Shown in pieces: positions 47,074-58,188 of a stretch of 64,000 bases of DNA. The notes under the pieces are model-generated. The model was not told the origin of the DNA and made no database searches. It saw nothing but the letters and a program-made list of their open reading frames with translations. The stretch is from Glandiceps talaboti (taxonomy: Eukaryota > Hemichordata > Enteropneusta > Spengelidae), in contig NC_135559.1 of NCBI RefSeq assembly GCF_964340395.1, positions 18,144,550-18,208,549 on the forward strand, read 5' to 3'. Made by a program: the position numbers and the translations under genes. How positions within the stretch are numbered: the stretch's first letter is position 1; each line of letters opens with the position of its first letter.

Positions 47074-47952
47074 GTCTTGAGAAAAGTAGTATGATTAACC
47101 AAACAAGTCAAGTACCTGTTAAAATGGAAAATATAAGTTTTGAAAATCAACTGTATTATTGGTTAGTCTTGCGACATGTAAATTCAGATCATATTACATA
47201 ATACAAAAAGTATAGTCATGCATATCATTTGGTGTGTGTACATTAACCCTATAATAACTATTTAGTTTCTGTAACAATTCTATTAACAGATACAACTCAA
47301 ATCTGATGATAATCTGTTGAAAACAGCATAAATACTCTTGAATTATACAAAATCCTGTATGGCTTGCAGCATTTGTTGCTGGCACTTGCAGAATTAAACT
47401 TGTACCCTTTTCTGAGTATAACATCAACAGCACTGGGAACTAGTGGGAGACACTAGATCTAAGGGCACTAAGGCTGTGGTCTGGATTATGGTGGGGAGGG
47501 GCCACAAAAAACATTGGGAGTGCAAGGGGAAGGGAAGCTACAAAAATTTATGGGTTCATCTCGGGCCAGGGGGTGCCATTTTTTGAGTGTGTGAAGGGGG
47601 GGGGGCTGCAATTATTTTCTCACCCCTCCCTCACTGTAAATTCTGACCGTAGCCTAAAAACCCGCAACACATGCTACAAGGGACTATCAACATGAAGTGG
47701 CAATTCGCTACTTTTACTCAGTTACATGTACATGTAATTTGTAGCATGGATGTATATGAGGAGATAGTCCTTTCAGACAAGGAAAGTCAGGACAGGACAA
47801 TGTGCCTCACCTTCTCCACCAGTGACATTATTCGAGTCCTGTACACCATTTGGAATTGTCATGTTTCACGCCGGGACTCGATTTCTGACATTAATTGAGG
47901 GACATTGCCAGTATCATGTCCAACTACAGTAAGTAACTACACCAGTAGCTGC

Positions 47953-48109
47953 AATAATACTAGAGTTTGCTGTGATTTTGAGGGCTTTTTCATTATGTTT
48001 TTGTGCCTTCTTTCATTCTCATGATTAACCCAAATCAAACACCAGAACGAATAAAGGCACAAAAACAGAGGAAAAAGCCCTCAAAATCACAACAAACGCT
48101 ACAATTATT
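47953..48109. mobile_element. Hairpin MITE
   Basis: Arms of about 56 bp: TGTGATTTTGAGGGCTTTTT on the left, AAAAAGCCCTCAAAATCACA on the right, with matching ends AATAAT..ATTATT. The left arm has a relative at 27610-27690. Confidence 0.8.
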
Positions 48110-48123
48110 GTAGTCCTGCTCAC

Positions 48124-48354
48124 AGGGGCATGTATTATTGCTTAGATTGTCGCCCTGGCTTGCGAATGCCGTTTTCTTAGGAAAATATCGGGGTAATATC
48201 GTACGAATCCTGCTGCTACAAATGTATCAAACTCTATACTAGTAGAAATTATATTAATATTTTCTCCTTACAGGTAGGAATATATAGTCAAAAGGTTGTT
48301 ATATTTAGTCTGTAGACCTGGAAAACAACAATCTATGAAATATTACATGCCCCT
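48124..48354. mobile_element. 231-bp TIR MITE
   Basis: AGGGGCATGTATTATTGCTT on the left matches the inverse of ATGAAATATTACATGCCCCT on the right. A partial relative is at about 50485-50560. Confidence 0.65.
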
Positions 48355-48433
48355 ATGCTATGGTCCTGCCAGCATATGGTGCATGGGTTTGGGTGTGACC
48401 CAAGGAACGACTGACTCAGTTTGCAAGCAGGAC

Positions 48434-48535
48434 TAATCCTGCTTGCAGACGATGCACGGGTCTATATTGGTGACACAACCCGGAGAATGGAGGGACAATT
48501 GTCAGAATCGAGTCCCGGATTACTCCGCAGGACTA
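48434..48535 (+). mobile_element. Small AGTCCTGCTT MITE, copy 1
   Basis: It shares GACAATTGTCAGAATCGAGT and GCACGGGTCT-like parts with copy 2 (49411-49526) in the opposite orientation. Ends resemble TCCTGCTTGCA and its inverse GCAGGACT. Confidence 0.65.
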
Positions 48536-48709
48536 GACTACAATAGTAGTACTATAGTACTACTACAAATTATTGCAGCTATCACTGCTTGATTTGTTGG
48601 GGCAGATTATGAAGATTTGTAATTTCTAAAAGCCTGTGATGAAATATTTTAACCTATTATAGACGAAAATCTGTCGATAGCTGGATGGGAATTTTCTGTT
48701 TATACATAC

Positions 48710-48845
48710 CTAGTGACAAAACGTCTTGTTTATCAACTTCAGAACGTCGCACATCCAGTGATGATCATGATGCAGCGGGTTCGTGTGAGTTGTGTTTTTG
48801 TCCTTTTTTGAATAACGCCCCCAAGCGGTGACCTTTCATAAAGCC
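48710..48845 (-). promoter_or_regulatory. 5' exon and promoter block of gene D
   Basis: The minus strand ends in TTTTGTCACTAG|GTATGT (exon end 48710). The motif AACGCCCCCAAGCGGTGACC lies at 48813-48840. The block is more diverged than at A and C but in the same order and spacing. Confidence 0.6.
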
Positions 48846-49189
48846 CTCTGGGAAGCATGCGAGACTACATTTTACCATAGGGACAGGAGGAATAGCTACA
48901 GGAGGAACAAATCTAGGCTTTTTTTTAAAGCTACATTTTGAAAGTTTTATTTGAATGTTTACAGAAATAATTATATAAGACCATTAACACCCTGTGTGTG
49001 TTTACACTTAGTACAGACAAGGAAGATTTATTTTTTCCTTTTAACTGTGCACAGATAAGAAATAAAGTAGTGGGAAACTGTGCATATATTCCTCCCATTT
49101 TGTTCCTCCTGTTTCCTATGCTTTTACAACCTCGCATTGGGAATTCACGTTTACTCATGCGAGATATAACGAGAACGAGACCACTCGAC

Positions 49190-49314
49190 AGTTTACGAAA
49201 ATGGCGGCCTAGATGAATTTTCGGAGTTATTGATATTGTTGCCTAGGTTTCTGTGTGTTTCCAGCTAGCCTTCTGGTTTTTACGACGTTTCCACCGAGTT
49301 TGCATGCCTTACGA
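49190..49314 (+). promoter_or_regulatory. Probable 5' exon of the CCDC160-like gene
   Basis: GAAAATGGCGGCC (49197-49209) matches the YY1 site found at many TATA-less promoters. The ATG in it opens a three-codon frame (M-A-A-stop). A strong donor follows, TTACGA|GTAAGT (exon end 49314). The next plus-strand coding exon with an acceptor is at 51223. Another possible donor, CATGGAG|GTATGT, is at 50351. The link between these exons is inferred. Confidence 0.45.
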
Positions 49315-49410
49315 GTAAGTAGTGAAAATTTGAAAATGCAGATGGAAATGAGTCTTTCTGTAAAACACCATTTCATTTTTTTTAAGTTGGACTTAAGTTA
49401 GTTTTAAGTT

Positions 49411-49526
49411 AGTCCTGCTTGCATACGGAGGAATTCGGGACTCGATTCTGACAATTGTCCCTCCCCCTCTAGAGTTTAGAGTCAAGTCAGTAATACAGAC
49501 TCGTGCACCGTTATGTAAGCAGGACT
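49411..49526 (-). mobile_element. Small AGTCCTGCTT MITE, copy 2
   Basis: It begins AGTCCTGCTTGCATACGG and ends GTAAGCAGGACT, enclosing ACTCGATTCTGACAATTGTC, the inverse of copy 1. Confidence 0.7.
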
Positions 49527-49639
49527 AGACTTTATATTGCTCTGTTACAGTGTTAGAGTTGAATATGTACAGTTTACCACCACATACCACTACCAGTTTT
49601 ACCTGTAAAAGCTCGAGGGTGTAACTGTGTTTACGTGTT

Positions 49640-49680
49640 ACCTTGGAGGAATTATACTGACAGTATAATTCCTCCAAGGT
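49640..49680. repeat. Near-perfect 41-bp palindrome
   Basis: ACCTTGGAGGAATTATACTG is followed after one base by its exact inverse, CAGTATAATTCCTCCAAGGT. Confidence 0.95.
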
Positions 49681-50351
49681 GTTACGTTGGAAATGAAGGT
49701 ACATGTACATGTAATTGGACAGTCAGTGCACTCATGAGTGTAGTCGAATCACGATGGTACGCTATCGTCTTTTGGTACATGAAACTGACCAAATCACTCA
49801 TTTGCAAGAGCAGTTCAGTATCCACGGATTCCACGCTGCACCGCGTACCGTCTACAGACAAATATGTTACAACCTTTTGATTATATATTCCTACATGTAG
49901 GGGGAAGAGACAAGGGAGGGCATCGATTCATGACCCTGTATAAACTCCTCTGTACGTCTAGCTATTTTGAATAATCAGCTCATTAATCCCCCGGAAGCAT
50001 CACTACATGGGCCACCAAAACTGAAATCAATTTCAGTATACACAGATGTATTCACAGTTTGACATGGTAAAAATGCAGTTGTATTGGAAATCGTACAAGT
50101 ATACTCACCAGGAAGCTGTCGTGAACTTTTCGCGATCCATGGTTCCGGGTTCAGTGATAGGGACGTGCTTCGGAATTTGAAATGTAGCGGTCATCTGACA
50201 TCAATAGTCATCGCCCCTTTCTCGGCCAATCAGTATGCCTTTGACATACAGAGGATTTCGCTTATTGTAAAGGTCCATTTTTCTTGTTACAAAAGCATTT
50301 TTTGCCCCAGTGATAGTGTATAACTTTACTTGGCACCTATTCTTCATGGAG

Positions 50352-50586
50352 GTATGTTTTTGTTGCAAATGTGTATTATTTATTCAAATTTGAAAGGTTA
50401 ACGAAAAAAGATGACCACCCTTTAATATTTCTTCATAGTATAGGGATTGATAGATTTGTTGCAGCAAGATTCGTGCGATATTTTCCTAAGAAAACGGCAT
50501 TCTAAGCATTAAGAAAACAACAATCTATGAAATATTACACGCCCCTGTGCCTTGGAGTGTATATCTCCAGAGCTAGATGTGTGTAT

Positions 50587-50617
<31 letters not shown>

Positions 50618-51160
50618 CATATCTCCAGAGCTAGGTGTGTATGGTGAGGGGGGGGGGGGGTATTTTTATCAATATTTGACAGGAAGGGGGTGGATGTGTT
50701 GGCACCACAAACAGTTTCACGTTTAAAGTTTAAAGTATGGTTTTAATAACAAATTCGTACCTCATGGCAAAGAAGTCAGAACTAGAGAGACTACATTTGT
50801 AGATGCCAAAATAAGGATATAACGTCTCATTGCAGTTCTTACGAGATATGCAAATATGCCTAGCAACAGTGGTTGTCAAACGTGATCATGGTCAAGCATT
50901 CGCCATGTCCGTGTGTGATGGTGTTGAGAACAGTAGTGTTGATAAGCGTTTGACACTTTCAGCTTGACTACCCTCACAGGTTGCTATGGCTGCATTGGCT
51001 CACATGGGATCTAAATGTACATTTACATGACCATGATTGACGTGCTGTTGAATCACTTTTTTCATAGCTACAAATGTATCTAACACCCAATGCATGTAAC
51101 ATTGATAAATAAATACTAAAAATTGATTACTATGAATGTTGTAAAATCAGAAGAAAAAGG
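50352..51160. other. Intron-like region with G-runs
   Basis: It holds a partial copy of the 48124 MITE (about 50485-50560), a GT run and two poly-G runs (50600-50617, 50648-50660). No coding sequence is supported. Confidence 0.55.
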
Positions 51161-51222
51161 AGAAAAATGACTACTGACTGTACTGTAATTTTACTCCAAT
51201 GGGTACATCTTCTGTTTTGCAG

Positions 51223-52126
51223 ATCTGTGAAGATGGAAAAACACTGGGTAGAGGAACTGTTTCCCCCGTATTATACATACTCTACAGAGGAGATACTAAC
51301 CAAGTATGAAGAGGAGACCCCACCTATGGAAAAAGTGAAAGCCCTGTACGAGAAAGTGAGACAAGAAATCAACATAGAAAGGGCAGCAAATCAACAGAAG
51401 GCAGTTCAGGCTGGGGATACTTTAGCAGAATATTATGAACAAGAGGAAGCTAAACTCCGACAACTTGAAGAGTCATGTATATGGACTCACAAAGAACTGG
51501 AAGTTTTACGTGAAATGCTACACAGTGCAAAAGAACAAAATATCAAACTTGCCAGTATGCTGAGTGTTGCCCACAAACAAGCCAAAGATTTAGATGTGCA
51601 GTGTAAGAAACAAACAAAGATTATCGAAAAACGAAGCAGAAAATTACACGAAAGTCAACAACAGTGTAAGAGAATATCTCTTCACCGTGATCATCTGAAA
51701 TCTGAGCACACGAAGACAAATGGTCGAATTCGACTGCTGAGAACAGATATCAAGGAACTGAAAGATGAGAAATTGCAGTTGAAAAAAGAATTACTGGAAA
51801 CGAGAAAGATGCTTACCGATGAAAAATTAGCACGTCAAGAAGCAGAAATTCAACTGGATGACAAAGGTAGACAACATGAATTGGAAAAAGCTGTGAGAGA
51901 AGAAAATATCCGACTTGATTTTCAAGCGCAAATTCACAAGTTATATGAAGAGATAACAGATTTGAAAATAGAACTTGAGAGAGAACAGACCGCACATAAT
52001 ATTGACAAGAGAGGATTGGACCACTTGAGAAATCATTTCGCTAGTCTATCCGTGCAAGCTGTGACAGGTGTTGCCGCAAAACAGGATCAGCTAACGAAAC
52101 TAGATACCACTCCATTTTATATGTAA
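51223..52126 (+). CDS. CCDC160: Coiled-coil protein resembling CCDC160
   Basis: An acceptor TTCTGTTTTGCAG (to 51222) opens the exon; the likely start is the ATG at 51233, giving 297 residues and a stop at 52124-52126. After a short N-terminal segment KHWVEELFPPYYTYSTEEIL, residues of about 35-275 are charged heptad-like helix (for example KELKDEKLQLKKELLETRKM), a long coiled coil. The C-terminus has GLDHLRNHFASLS. From memory, vertebrate CCDC160 (about 325 residues) has KHWKENMFTPFF near its start and LELLRKHFASV near its end; this pairing and similar length are the basis for the name. Its function is poorly known. No signal peptide or membrane segment is seen. The open frame upstream to 51167 is intronic. 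Confidence 0.65.
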
Positions 52127-52730
52127 ATGGGTTTTGAGAAATTCATGGAAAGAAAGAAGTTATTGAAACAAAGATTATACGTTCAGTTTCTTACATAATA
52201 ATTTGACATTAATTTATAAAGGCAGATGGCGTGTTTAACCACCTACATTTTGTAATTCAATTTTATAACACCAATGTGGAAACTGAGTTATCAGTTTGGT
52301 AATAGAGACCATAGACCCTTCCTTCCTCCCTCTTAAAGCTATTGTTTGATATGGTTGACTACACAAGTGGGTGATAGCAATGCCTTCGGTGTGATATAAT
52401 CACCCCATAATAATCAAGATAGTGTAACAGAAGTACCAAAAATGTACACTGCAAGGTCATGAAATTCATCAGAAATACCACTGTACTGTGAGTACTGTTT
52501 AACCTCCATTCAATAGCTTACACAACTGCTGACATCAGACCATGGAGGAATGGAACTTGTTACAGAGAAAGCAAACAAATGACTTGGATTAATAACCTTT
52601 GGCTCAGCACATTGGAACAACAGAGACTTGTATTACACACCTTGGTTTGATTAGAAGAGTTTTATGGCCTCTTTATGTTGCATGAAATGCCAGGGGAACT
52701 TGAAACTTGTTTGTGAAGGTGGACTATAAT
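52127..52730. other. 3' flank of CCDC160-like gene
   Basis: Presumed 3' UTR and intergenic sequence with no clear AATAAA close to the stop. From about 52670 it is a repeat (ATGAAATGCCAGGGGAACTT) that recurs at 57325. Confidence 0.5.
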
Positions 52731-53238
52731 TAGTCTATCAGCTAGCCCTCGGATGTTCTTCCGATAAAATACAACACACAGCCGAACAACGCTATCGAGG
52801 ATGGAACATCCGAGGTCTAGCGAATGTCATCAGGATATAAATAACTGCCAATCAGATAACCGTATTAGCGACAAGCACAAACAGATGACAATAGCTAAAT
52901 TTTCATGCATATTCATCTTAAGGAGGGGCTTGTAAAAATAACCACCAATGCATTAACTAAAATGTGTGAATGACAACATCTACACACTCATCAAACACAA
53001 TTACCATAAACTGATAAGACATACTAATGACATAAATGTGTTTGTCAACACCTGCATGCAGAGATTGAATATATTAAAGTATATATATGCCCAACCCACC
53101 GCTTATCGTAATCTCAATGGAATGTCCGGTCTGAAAATGACATTCGCTAGACTGTTCGGGCAAGCCCTCACATGCGAACTTCGTTCGCTTATAGTTATAG
53201 CATCGAAAGAAAGCCCGAACGTCTAGCAGCAAGACTAG
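52731..53238. mobile_element. 508-bp TIR element with 8-bp target duplication
   Basis: The end TAGTCTATCAGCTAG is mirrored imperfectly by CTAGCAGCAAGACTAG. ACTATAAT flanks both sides (52723-52730, 53239-53246). The related repeat at about 57356-57400 reads through the same point without insert (GAACTATTGTGTAAGAGGCC). Inside are smaller inverted repeats (CTCGGATGTTC / GAACATCCGAG; GTTCGGGC / GCCCGAAC). No protein is encoded. Confidence 0.8.
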
Positions 53239-53246
53239 ACTATAAT

Positions 53247-53460
53247 GTGAAGTGGCCATAAAACTATACTTATCGAATGGTGAAGTATAATACAATTCTC
53301 TGTACTTCCAACATACTGTGCCAAGTGTTATTAATCCAATTCAGTTGTTCACTTTCCCTGTTTGTAACAGGTTTCGTTTGTCCATGGTCTGATGTCAGTA
53401 CATGTAGTTGTATCAACATGTGGCAACACAGTTACACTAGTCTTGATCTATCTTACTGAC
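53247..53460 (+). repeat. Dispersed repeat shared with 57380-57545
   Basis: CTCTGTACTTCCAACATACTG, the string TGTGCCAAGTGT, TTGTTCACTTTCCCT and GTTTGTCCATGGTCTGATGT recur in the same order at 57430-57530. Confidence 0.75.
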
Positions 53461-53729
53461 CTCAAAGCTTGGTTTCTGCTGTTGTCATTGTATTCAAACT
53501 TTCTGTTATAAACTAAGTATTGCCACATATACATATATAGATGTAGTAACATTATTATATTAATCTACTTCTGACATATTGATTTAGATTTAGCAGCACT
53601 AGTTACAAAATCAGCAAGGCTGAGCAAATTCAAAATGTCAGGGGCATACTTATCTGTGTAGGCCTAATGAAAATAGAAACTCATATAGTCTTTATCAGAT
53701 AAATCCGATTTACCCTTCCCATGTGCTAT

Positions 53730-54000
53730 AGTAAGTAAGTAAGTAAAGGTTGTTTATTATAGTGACATGTGATATACATTTTACAAATTGGCAATAACAA
53801 TATCAGAAAGCAAACACATCACCCAGCCCACCGGGCTTATTAGTCACTACAAAACTGAATTGCTCGTATAAAGCACTTGAAAATAAGGGGTGCAAAGAGG
53901 ACAGTCATAACAAGTAAAGAAAAGTAACATACTACATTGTTATATAAAGATGATTACACCTTTTGGTGTAAGCTTTGTGAATAAATTTACAAGTTGCTCT
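53730..54000 (-). mobile_element. LINE or SINE 3' end with TTAC tail
   Basis: On the minus strand the sequence ends CACTATAATAAACAACC followed by a TTAC repeat (plus-strand GTAAGTAAGTAAGTAA at 53732). This is the shape of a non-LTR retroposon tail; the coding part is too short to classify. Confidence 0.5.
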
Positions 54001-55540
54001 AGGCATATTGATCATTATAAAGTTCCATTTCTCAGTCTCATTAAAGTTTACAAAATTTGGATTAGACTCAAATAAATGCTATAAATGTCTACAGTTTTAC
54101 TCAAATGTTGCAATGATAACTAACTTATACATCTATGCACTAGACGTGCAGAAGAAAGTGGTATGTTTTATACATATAAACAGTAACATGTCCTATGAGG
54201 ACAGTACAGTTTTTTGCCTGCATGAGTGCTTGTGTTCTTGACCAAACTGCTGATATGTGTGTGGGAGGTTTCATTTTGGCCAAAGTTTCACCATGGTGAC
54301 TATATATGAAAGTGCTTTTAAGACTTACAGTATATTGATGTTCATGTGGTAAAAATATGAATTTGATAAACAAAATGTAATTACATTAAGTGTAAACATT
54401 ATAATAATCTGAATTAGTTTGACTAAAGCATGCATGTACATTTTATTCTATCAAGTGATTCATTTATTACTTTTGATTTGGTGCATTTTTTGGAAAAATT
54501 TACTTTCAGAATTTACATAAATTACCAAATGATTTTGTACTGATTTATTTGTATATTCCAATTGCAGTATTTCAATGAAAACTTTAATTTTGTAATAAAA
54601 TTATTAAATGATACAAATAAATATTTGTGTAATTTGTTATTTTGAAAATTCATGTAAATATATCTCTAAATCAGTGTATACATTTTTTAGATGATTTATC
54701 AAAAGTTGTATTTGAAGGGAGCAATGTCCAGTTGTCATTCCTGTCAGTTTTGTCAGAGTATCTGCCTAAATCTACACATAATGATATGTATATTAGATAA
54801 AGCCTATGTTTCAATCCAGGGTCATCGTAGTTTATTACATGTCAATGTTCTTACACAAGCTGGCTGTCATTGGTCAGAATCAAATCGCAAGATCTTCTTT
54901 GAATAGACTATTGCCCGCACAGCACATGCAAAGACTAATGCCTGGCACTATAGCCCACTGAAGTTATTTCTATCGTTGCACATCTATTCTGCACGTTTTC
55001 AAGTGTTGCACGCTTGAGACTACAAATCACTACAGTGATGCACTCAATGAGTGTCACTGTAGTGATTTTGTCATCTCAAGTCACTCAAGCTTATTTCTTG
55101 CAGAAATTTGGATAAATATAATTGCAAATGGGCTGTGATGGAGACACTTGAGCTCCTACAAATAATGTCATGTCCACATTCAATGGTAATCTGCAAATGC
55201 AATTTGGAAATGCACCAATAAAAGGGAAATTTTCTATCCATGACTATGTCGATGATGATGCACTTTGGCTTTGGTCATCTGGACTTGGGGGAGAGGGGGG
55301 AGTAGCTATTTGTGAAAATACATGTTTAACTCTAAAACACCGGCCCTCATAGTCTTAACAATTACCATCCTATCAAAAGTGGGCCTTTAACCACTATAGC
55401 ATTGCAGTTTGATAATCTAACAGTGTTCTCTCTACAACGAATGGATTTATCATCATGTGTACACACATTTAATCAACCAATTTAAAACACTATGGTGAAA
55501 TATATTAGCAACCAATAGCTCAGTATTTCAGTGTACATTA
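54001..55540. other. AT-rich intergenic region
   Basis: No gene is supported; frames are short and without domains. It holds one long hairpin at 55024-55068 and otherwise AT-rich sequence. Confidence 0.55.
55024..55068. repeat. Long hairpin
   Basis: AAATCACTACAGTGA and TCACTGTAGTGATTT form 15-bp arms. CACTC-AAT-GAGTG pairs within the loop, and CTTGAGA / TCTCAAG continue the pairing outside. Confidence 0.9.
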
Positions 55541-55940
55541 GGGACGATCACACAATGTCACACCAGCTCAATAAGTGAACTTCAGGGGGGGGGGGTGTCA
55601 ATGTGATCGCTGAACTTCATTTTCGCACTTCTAACCAAATTTCGACAAAACTTTCACTCCTTCAATAATAACAGCTTTTGTATTTCAATTTACTACTGGG
55701 ATGTTGATAACAATTTACTACTAATGTGAGATATGGTACTGGGTTCATGGTAGTATTTTAATGTGTTTACAATCATGTTCTTACATTACATCAATGATAG
55801 TGGTGTGACCGCTACAGTTTTCATCATAGTTTACATCATATAAATGTGAGCATTCATTGGGGGGTGTGGGGGTGGGGGCATTTTCACCTAAACAAACGTT
55901 TTTTGTTAGTTGAGCTTTTGCGACATTGTTCGATCGTCCC
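55541..55940. mobile_element. 400-bp Harbinger-type MITE
   Basis: GGGACGATCACACAATGTC is mirrored by GACATTGTTCGATCGTCCC. TTA flanks both ends (55538-55540, 55941-55943). Poly-G runs lie inside; no transposase. Confidence 0.85.
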
Positions 55941-56084
55941 TTAGCTTGTAGGTTGATCTTGACAATGTCAAGCAGCAAAGATAGTATACTAGCTTGTGTT
56001 CATCCAGTGCAGTAAGGTGTATCACCCATGCTGATTGAACTACAGACATTTGGCAAAAATTTTGTTGATTTTACTTGCTTATGA

Positions 56085-57310
56085 TAATAATAATGTTAGT
56101 TTTTAATCCCGGTGCTTTCCCAATCTGTGCGCAAAGCGCTTTACAATTATTACCCCTGGCACGGAGCTATAGCAACACAAAAGAAAACTTCAACTCCCTG
56201 GGAATCATACAATCCATTGCAGCCTTTATAGGATTAAAGCATTCACATCGCAACCTCTATCCTACCAGGTCTCCTATTATAATACAGCTGGGTTGACTGA
56301 GGCACAATCATTGTTCAGATCTTGTCCAAGGACTTTAGCCATTCCAGGGCTCGAAATATTGGCCTTTTACTTGCTCCAGGCAAGTGATTTCAAGGCTTGG
56401 GCAAGTTGTTTTGAAAAGTACTTGTCCCAGGGGCAAGGAGAATTTGATCGGGGAAGTGTTTTGCCTGTGTTCATGCCGTACTTTAATCAGACACTGCACA
56501 TGTCTGATAGGATTTTGGATACATTGTATAACAATGGTGCCAGCATGTCTGGAAAATTATAACATTGTAGCAATATTGAGAAGTTGTTTTTCTTGACTGA
56601 TCACTTTTCAAAACAATCTGGACCAGCTGTCCTTGATGTACTTTGTTTACTCTATCAAGAAAACATACCTGGAATGACCAGTGACTCATTGAATATTGTT
56701 CATCAATAGCAAATTACAACATGATTTGTCAGGTTTTGGGTATTTGAATCAAGTGCAAATTTCCTGGGAGAAAAATAGTTGGTGTGGATGAGGAAGGAAA
56801 GAAAATATATTGACATGGTGCAAAAGGAAATACTTAGAAAGATTTTATATGTGTTGAAATAAATGTTCATTTTATTATATTGATAGCTTATGAAAGTGCT
56901 GAAAAACTTGTGATTATTTTAACAACTACTTTTTACAGATGAACAAAAAATTGTATGCTATGCTATAGTATGAATATTAATTAAGCCATGAAAATTAATA
57001 TTATCTAGGACTCCTGTTTATTGTGCAGAGAAGTTTTCAGTACCCACAGAAACTTTCAAAGTGACATTTTTTGAACAATAAGCAAAAGAAAGAAATCAAT
57101 CCTAGTGCTCAAAAAAATACCCAACTACTTGGAATGGGCAAGCACTTTTTGATTTGGGCAAGTACTTTCTGTTTTCTACTTGCCGTGTGGACGTACAAGC
57201 AAAATTTTTTCATTATTTCGACCCCTGCATTCAGAAACAAACAACGGGTTCGAACCTGCAACCTACTACAGATTCAAAGCCAGCCACTCTCATCTGGTTT
57301 GATAAGATAA
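56085..57310. repeat. Dispersed repeat interrupted by a hAT-like element
   Basis: Left part (56085-56344) has GCAAAGCGCTTTACAATTAT and GTCCAAGGACTTTAGCC. The right part (57228-57310) has GGGTTCGAACCTGCAACC and CCAGCCACTCT. This order is seen in a common repeat of marine invertebrate genomes, perhaps SINE-derived. Confidence 0.55.
56345..57227. mobile_element. 883-bp hAT-like element
   Basis: The left end CAGGGCTCGAAATATT is mirrored by the right end AATATTTCGACCCCTG-like sequence (ATTATTTCGACCCCTG). CATTC stands on both sides. GGGCAAGT..ACTTG strings repeat near both ends. CAGGG-type ends are typical of hAT. No transposase is present, so it is non-autonomous. Confidence 0.7.
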
Positions 57311-57545
57311 ATTTTATATCTCTTTATGTGTGTATGAAATGCCAGAGGAACTTCTAATTTGTTAGTGAACTTGAACTATTGTGTAAGAGGCCATACATGT
57401 ACGGCTTTTCTTATCAATGTAATATAAGTCTCTGTACTTCCAACATTCTGTGCCAAGTGTCCAAATCATTTGTTCACTTTCCCTCTTTGTATTAGGTTCT
57501 GTTTGTCCATACTGTCTGATGTCGGCAGTTGTATACAAATTTACA

Positions 57546-58116
57546 AAAGTCACTCATAGAAATAATGTAATTCCCTATAATGTGTTGTATTAAAGAGAAG
57601 CATGAAGTTCACCCAAGCACAGATATAAATACTAAAGAGGAAAACACATTAGTGCTATTTGTTAGGACTTCGGCACATTAATGGCCTATTGATTAGAAAC
57701 ACTTAGCAGGGCCCCGAGGGAATCTGACAAAATATAGGGAAATTGATTTTAAATTGCCAATAGTTCCTGGTGAAATAAGAAAGAGATATGTAGATAACCC
57801 ATCAAGCCATTACAAGGAAATGTCACTTTTCTAAAAAGCTATTATCTTAATTTCTAATGTAGGAGACATTCTTCCTCAAAATAACGATGAAATTTGTAAA
57901 TAACGCATTTAATTTCAGGGTTGACAGGTTGTGTAAAGATGTAGTATTTCTTTCAATCCCATCGGTGAGGGCGCAATCCAATGCAAATGAGACTACGTCA
58001 TCGCCCATCGTCAATCACGACACCAAAAGAACCTTGTTGTGACTGGCACTAGCACTACTTGGAAAGGTGGATTTTGACGCGAAAGACCAAACGTATACTT
58101 TATACAAATATTTAAA
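57546..58116 (+). promoter_or_regulatory. Upstream region of the exon at 58117
   Basis: The last 160 bases hold an ATGCAAAT octamer (57982), TACGTCA (57995), CAATC elements and more CpG than the surroundings. No TATA box is placed confidently. Confidence 0.4.
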
Positions 58117-58188
58117 ATGACGATCTACAAAACTGAGGTGAAAAAGGACAACCCAGATGAGGTTCCAGAGGTGAAAACGGTGTTGATG
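58117..58188 (+). CDS. First coding exon of an unidentified gene
   Basis: ATG at 58117 opens 24 codons, MTIYKTEVKKDNPDEV then PEVKTVLM, up to a donor ATG|GTAAGG (exon end 58188, phase 0). The lysine/acid-rich start and the ending KTVLM are like the residues just before a Walker A loop in some P-loop proteins, but no loop is present in this exon, so this is a guess. The next exon is not evident in the remaining 5.8 kb. Confidence 0.4.

Larger units (their letters stand above)
47074..48660. other. Intron-like region of gene D with MITEs
   Basis: It starts with the TTTTAACAG acceptor and a TTAGTCTTGCGACATGTAAA string shared with the B intron. It then holds GC-run repeats (about 47480-47660) and several small inverted-repeat elements. 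No coding exon is supported. Confidence 0.6.

Noticed and set aside
57238-57260. Possible tRNA gene at GGGTTCGAACC
   Set aside because: The string is nearly self-complementary, there is no A box or cloverleaf at the right spacing, and it lies in an interrupted dispersed repeat.
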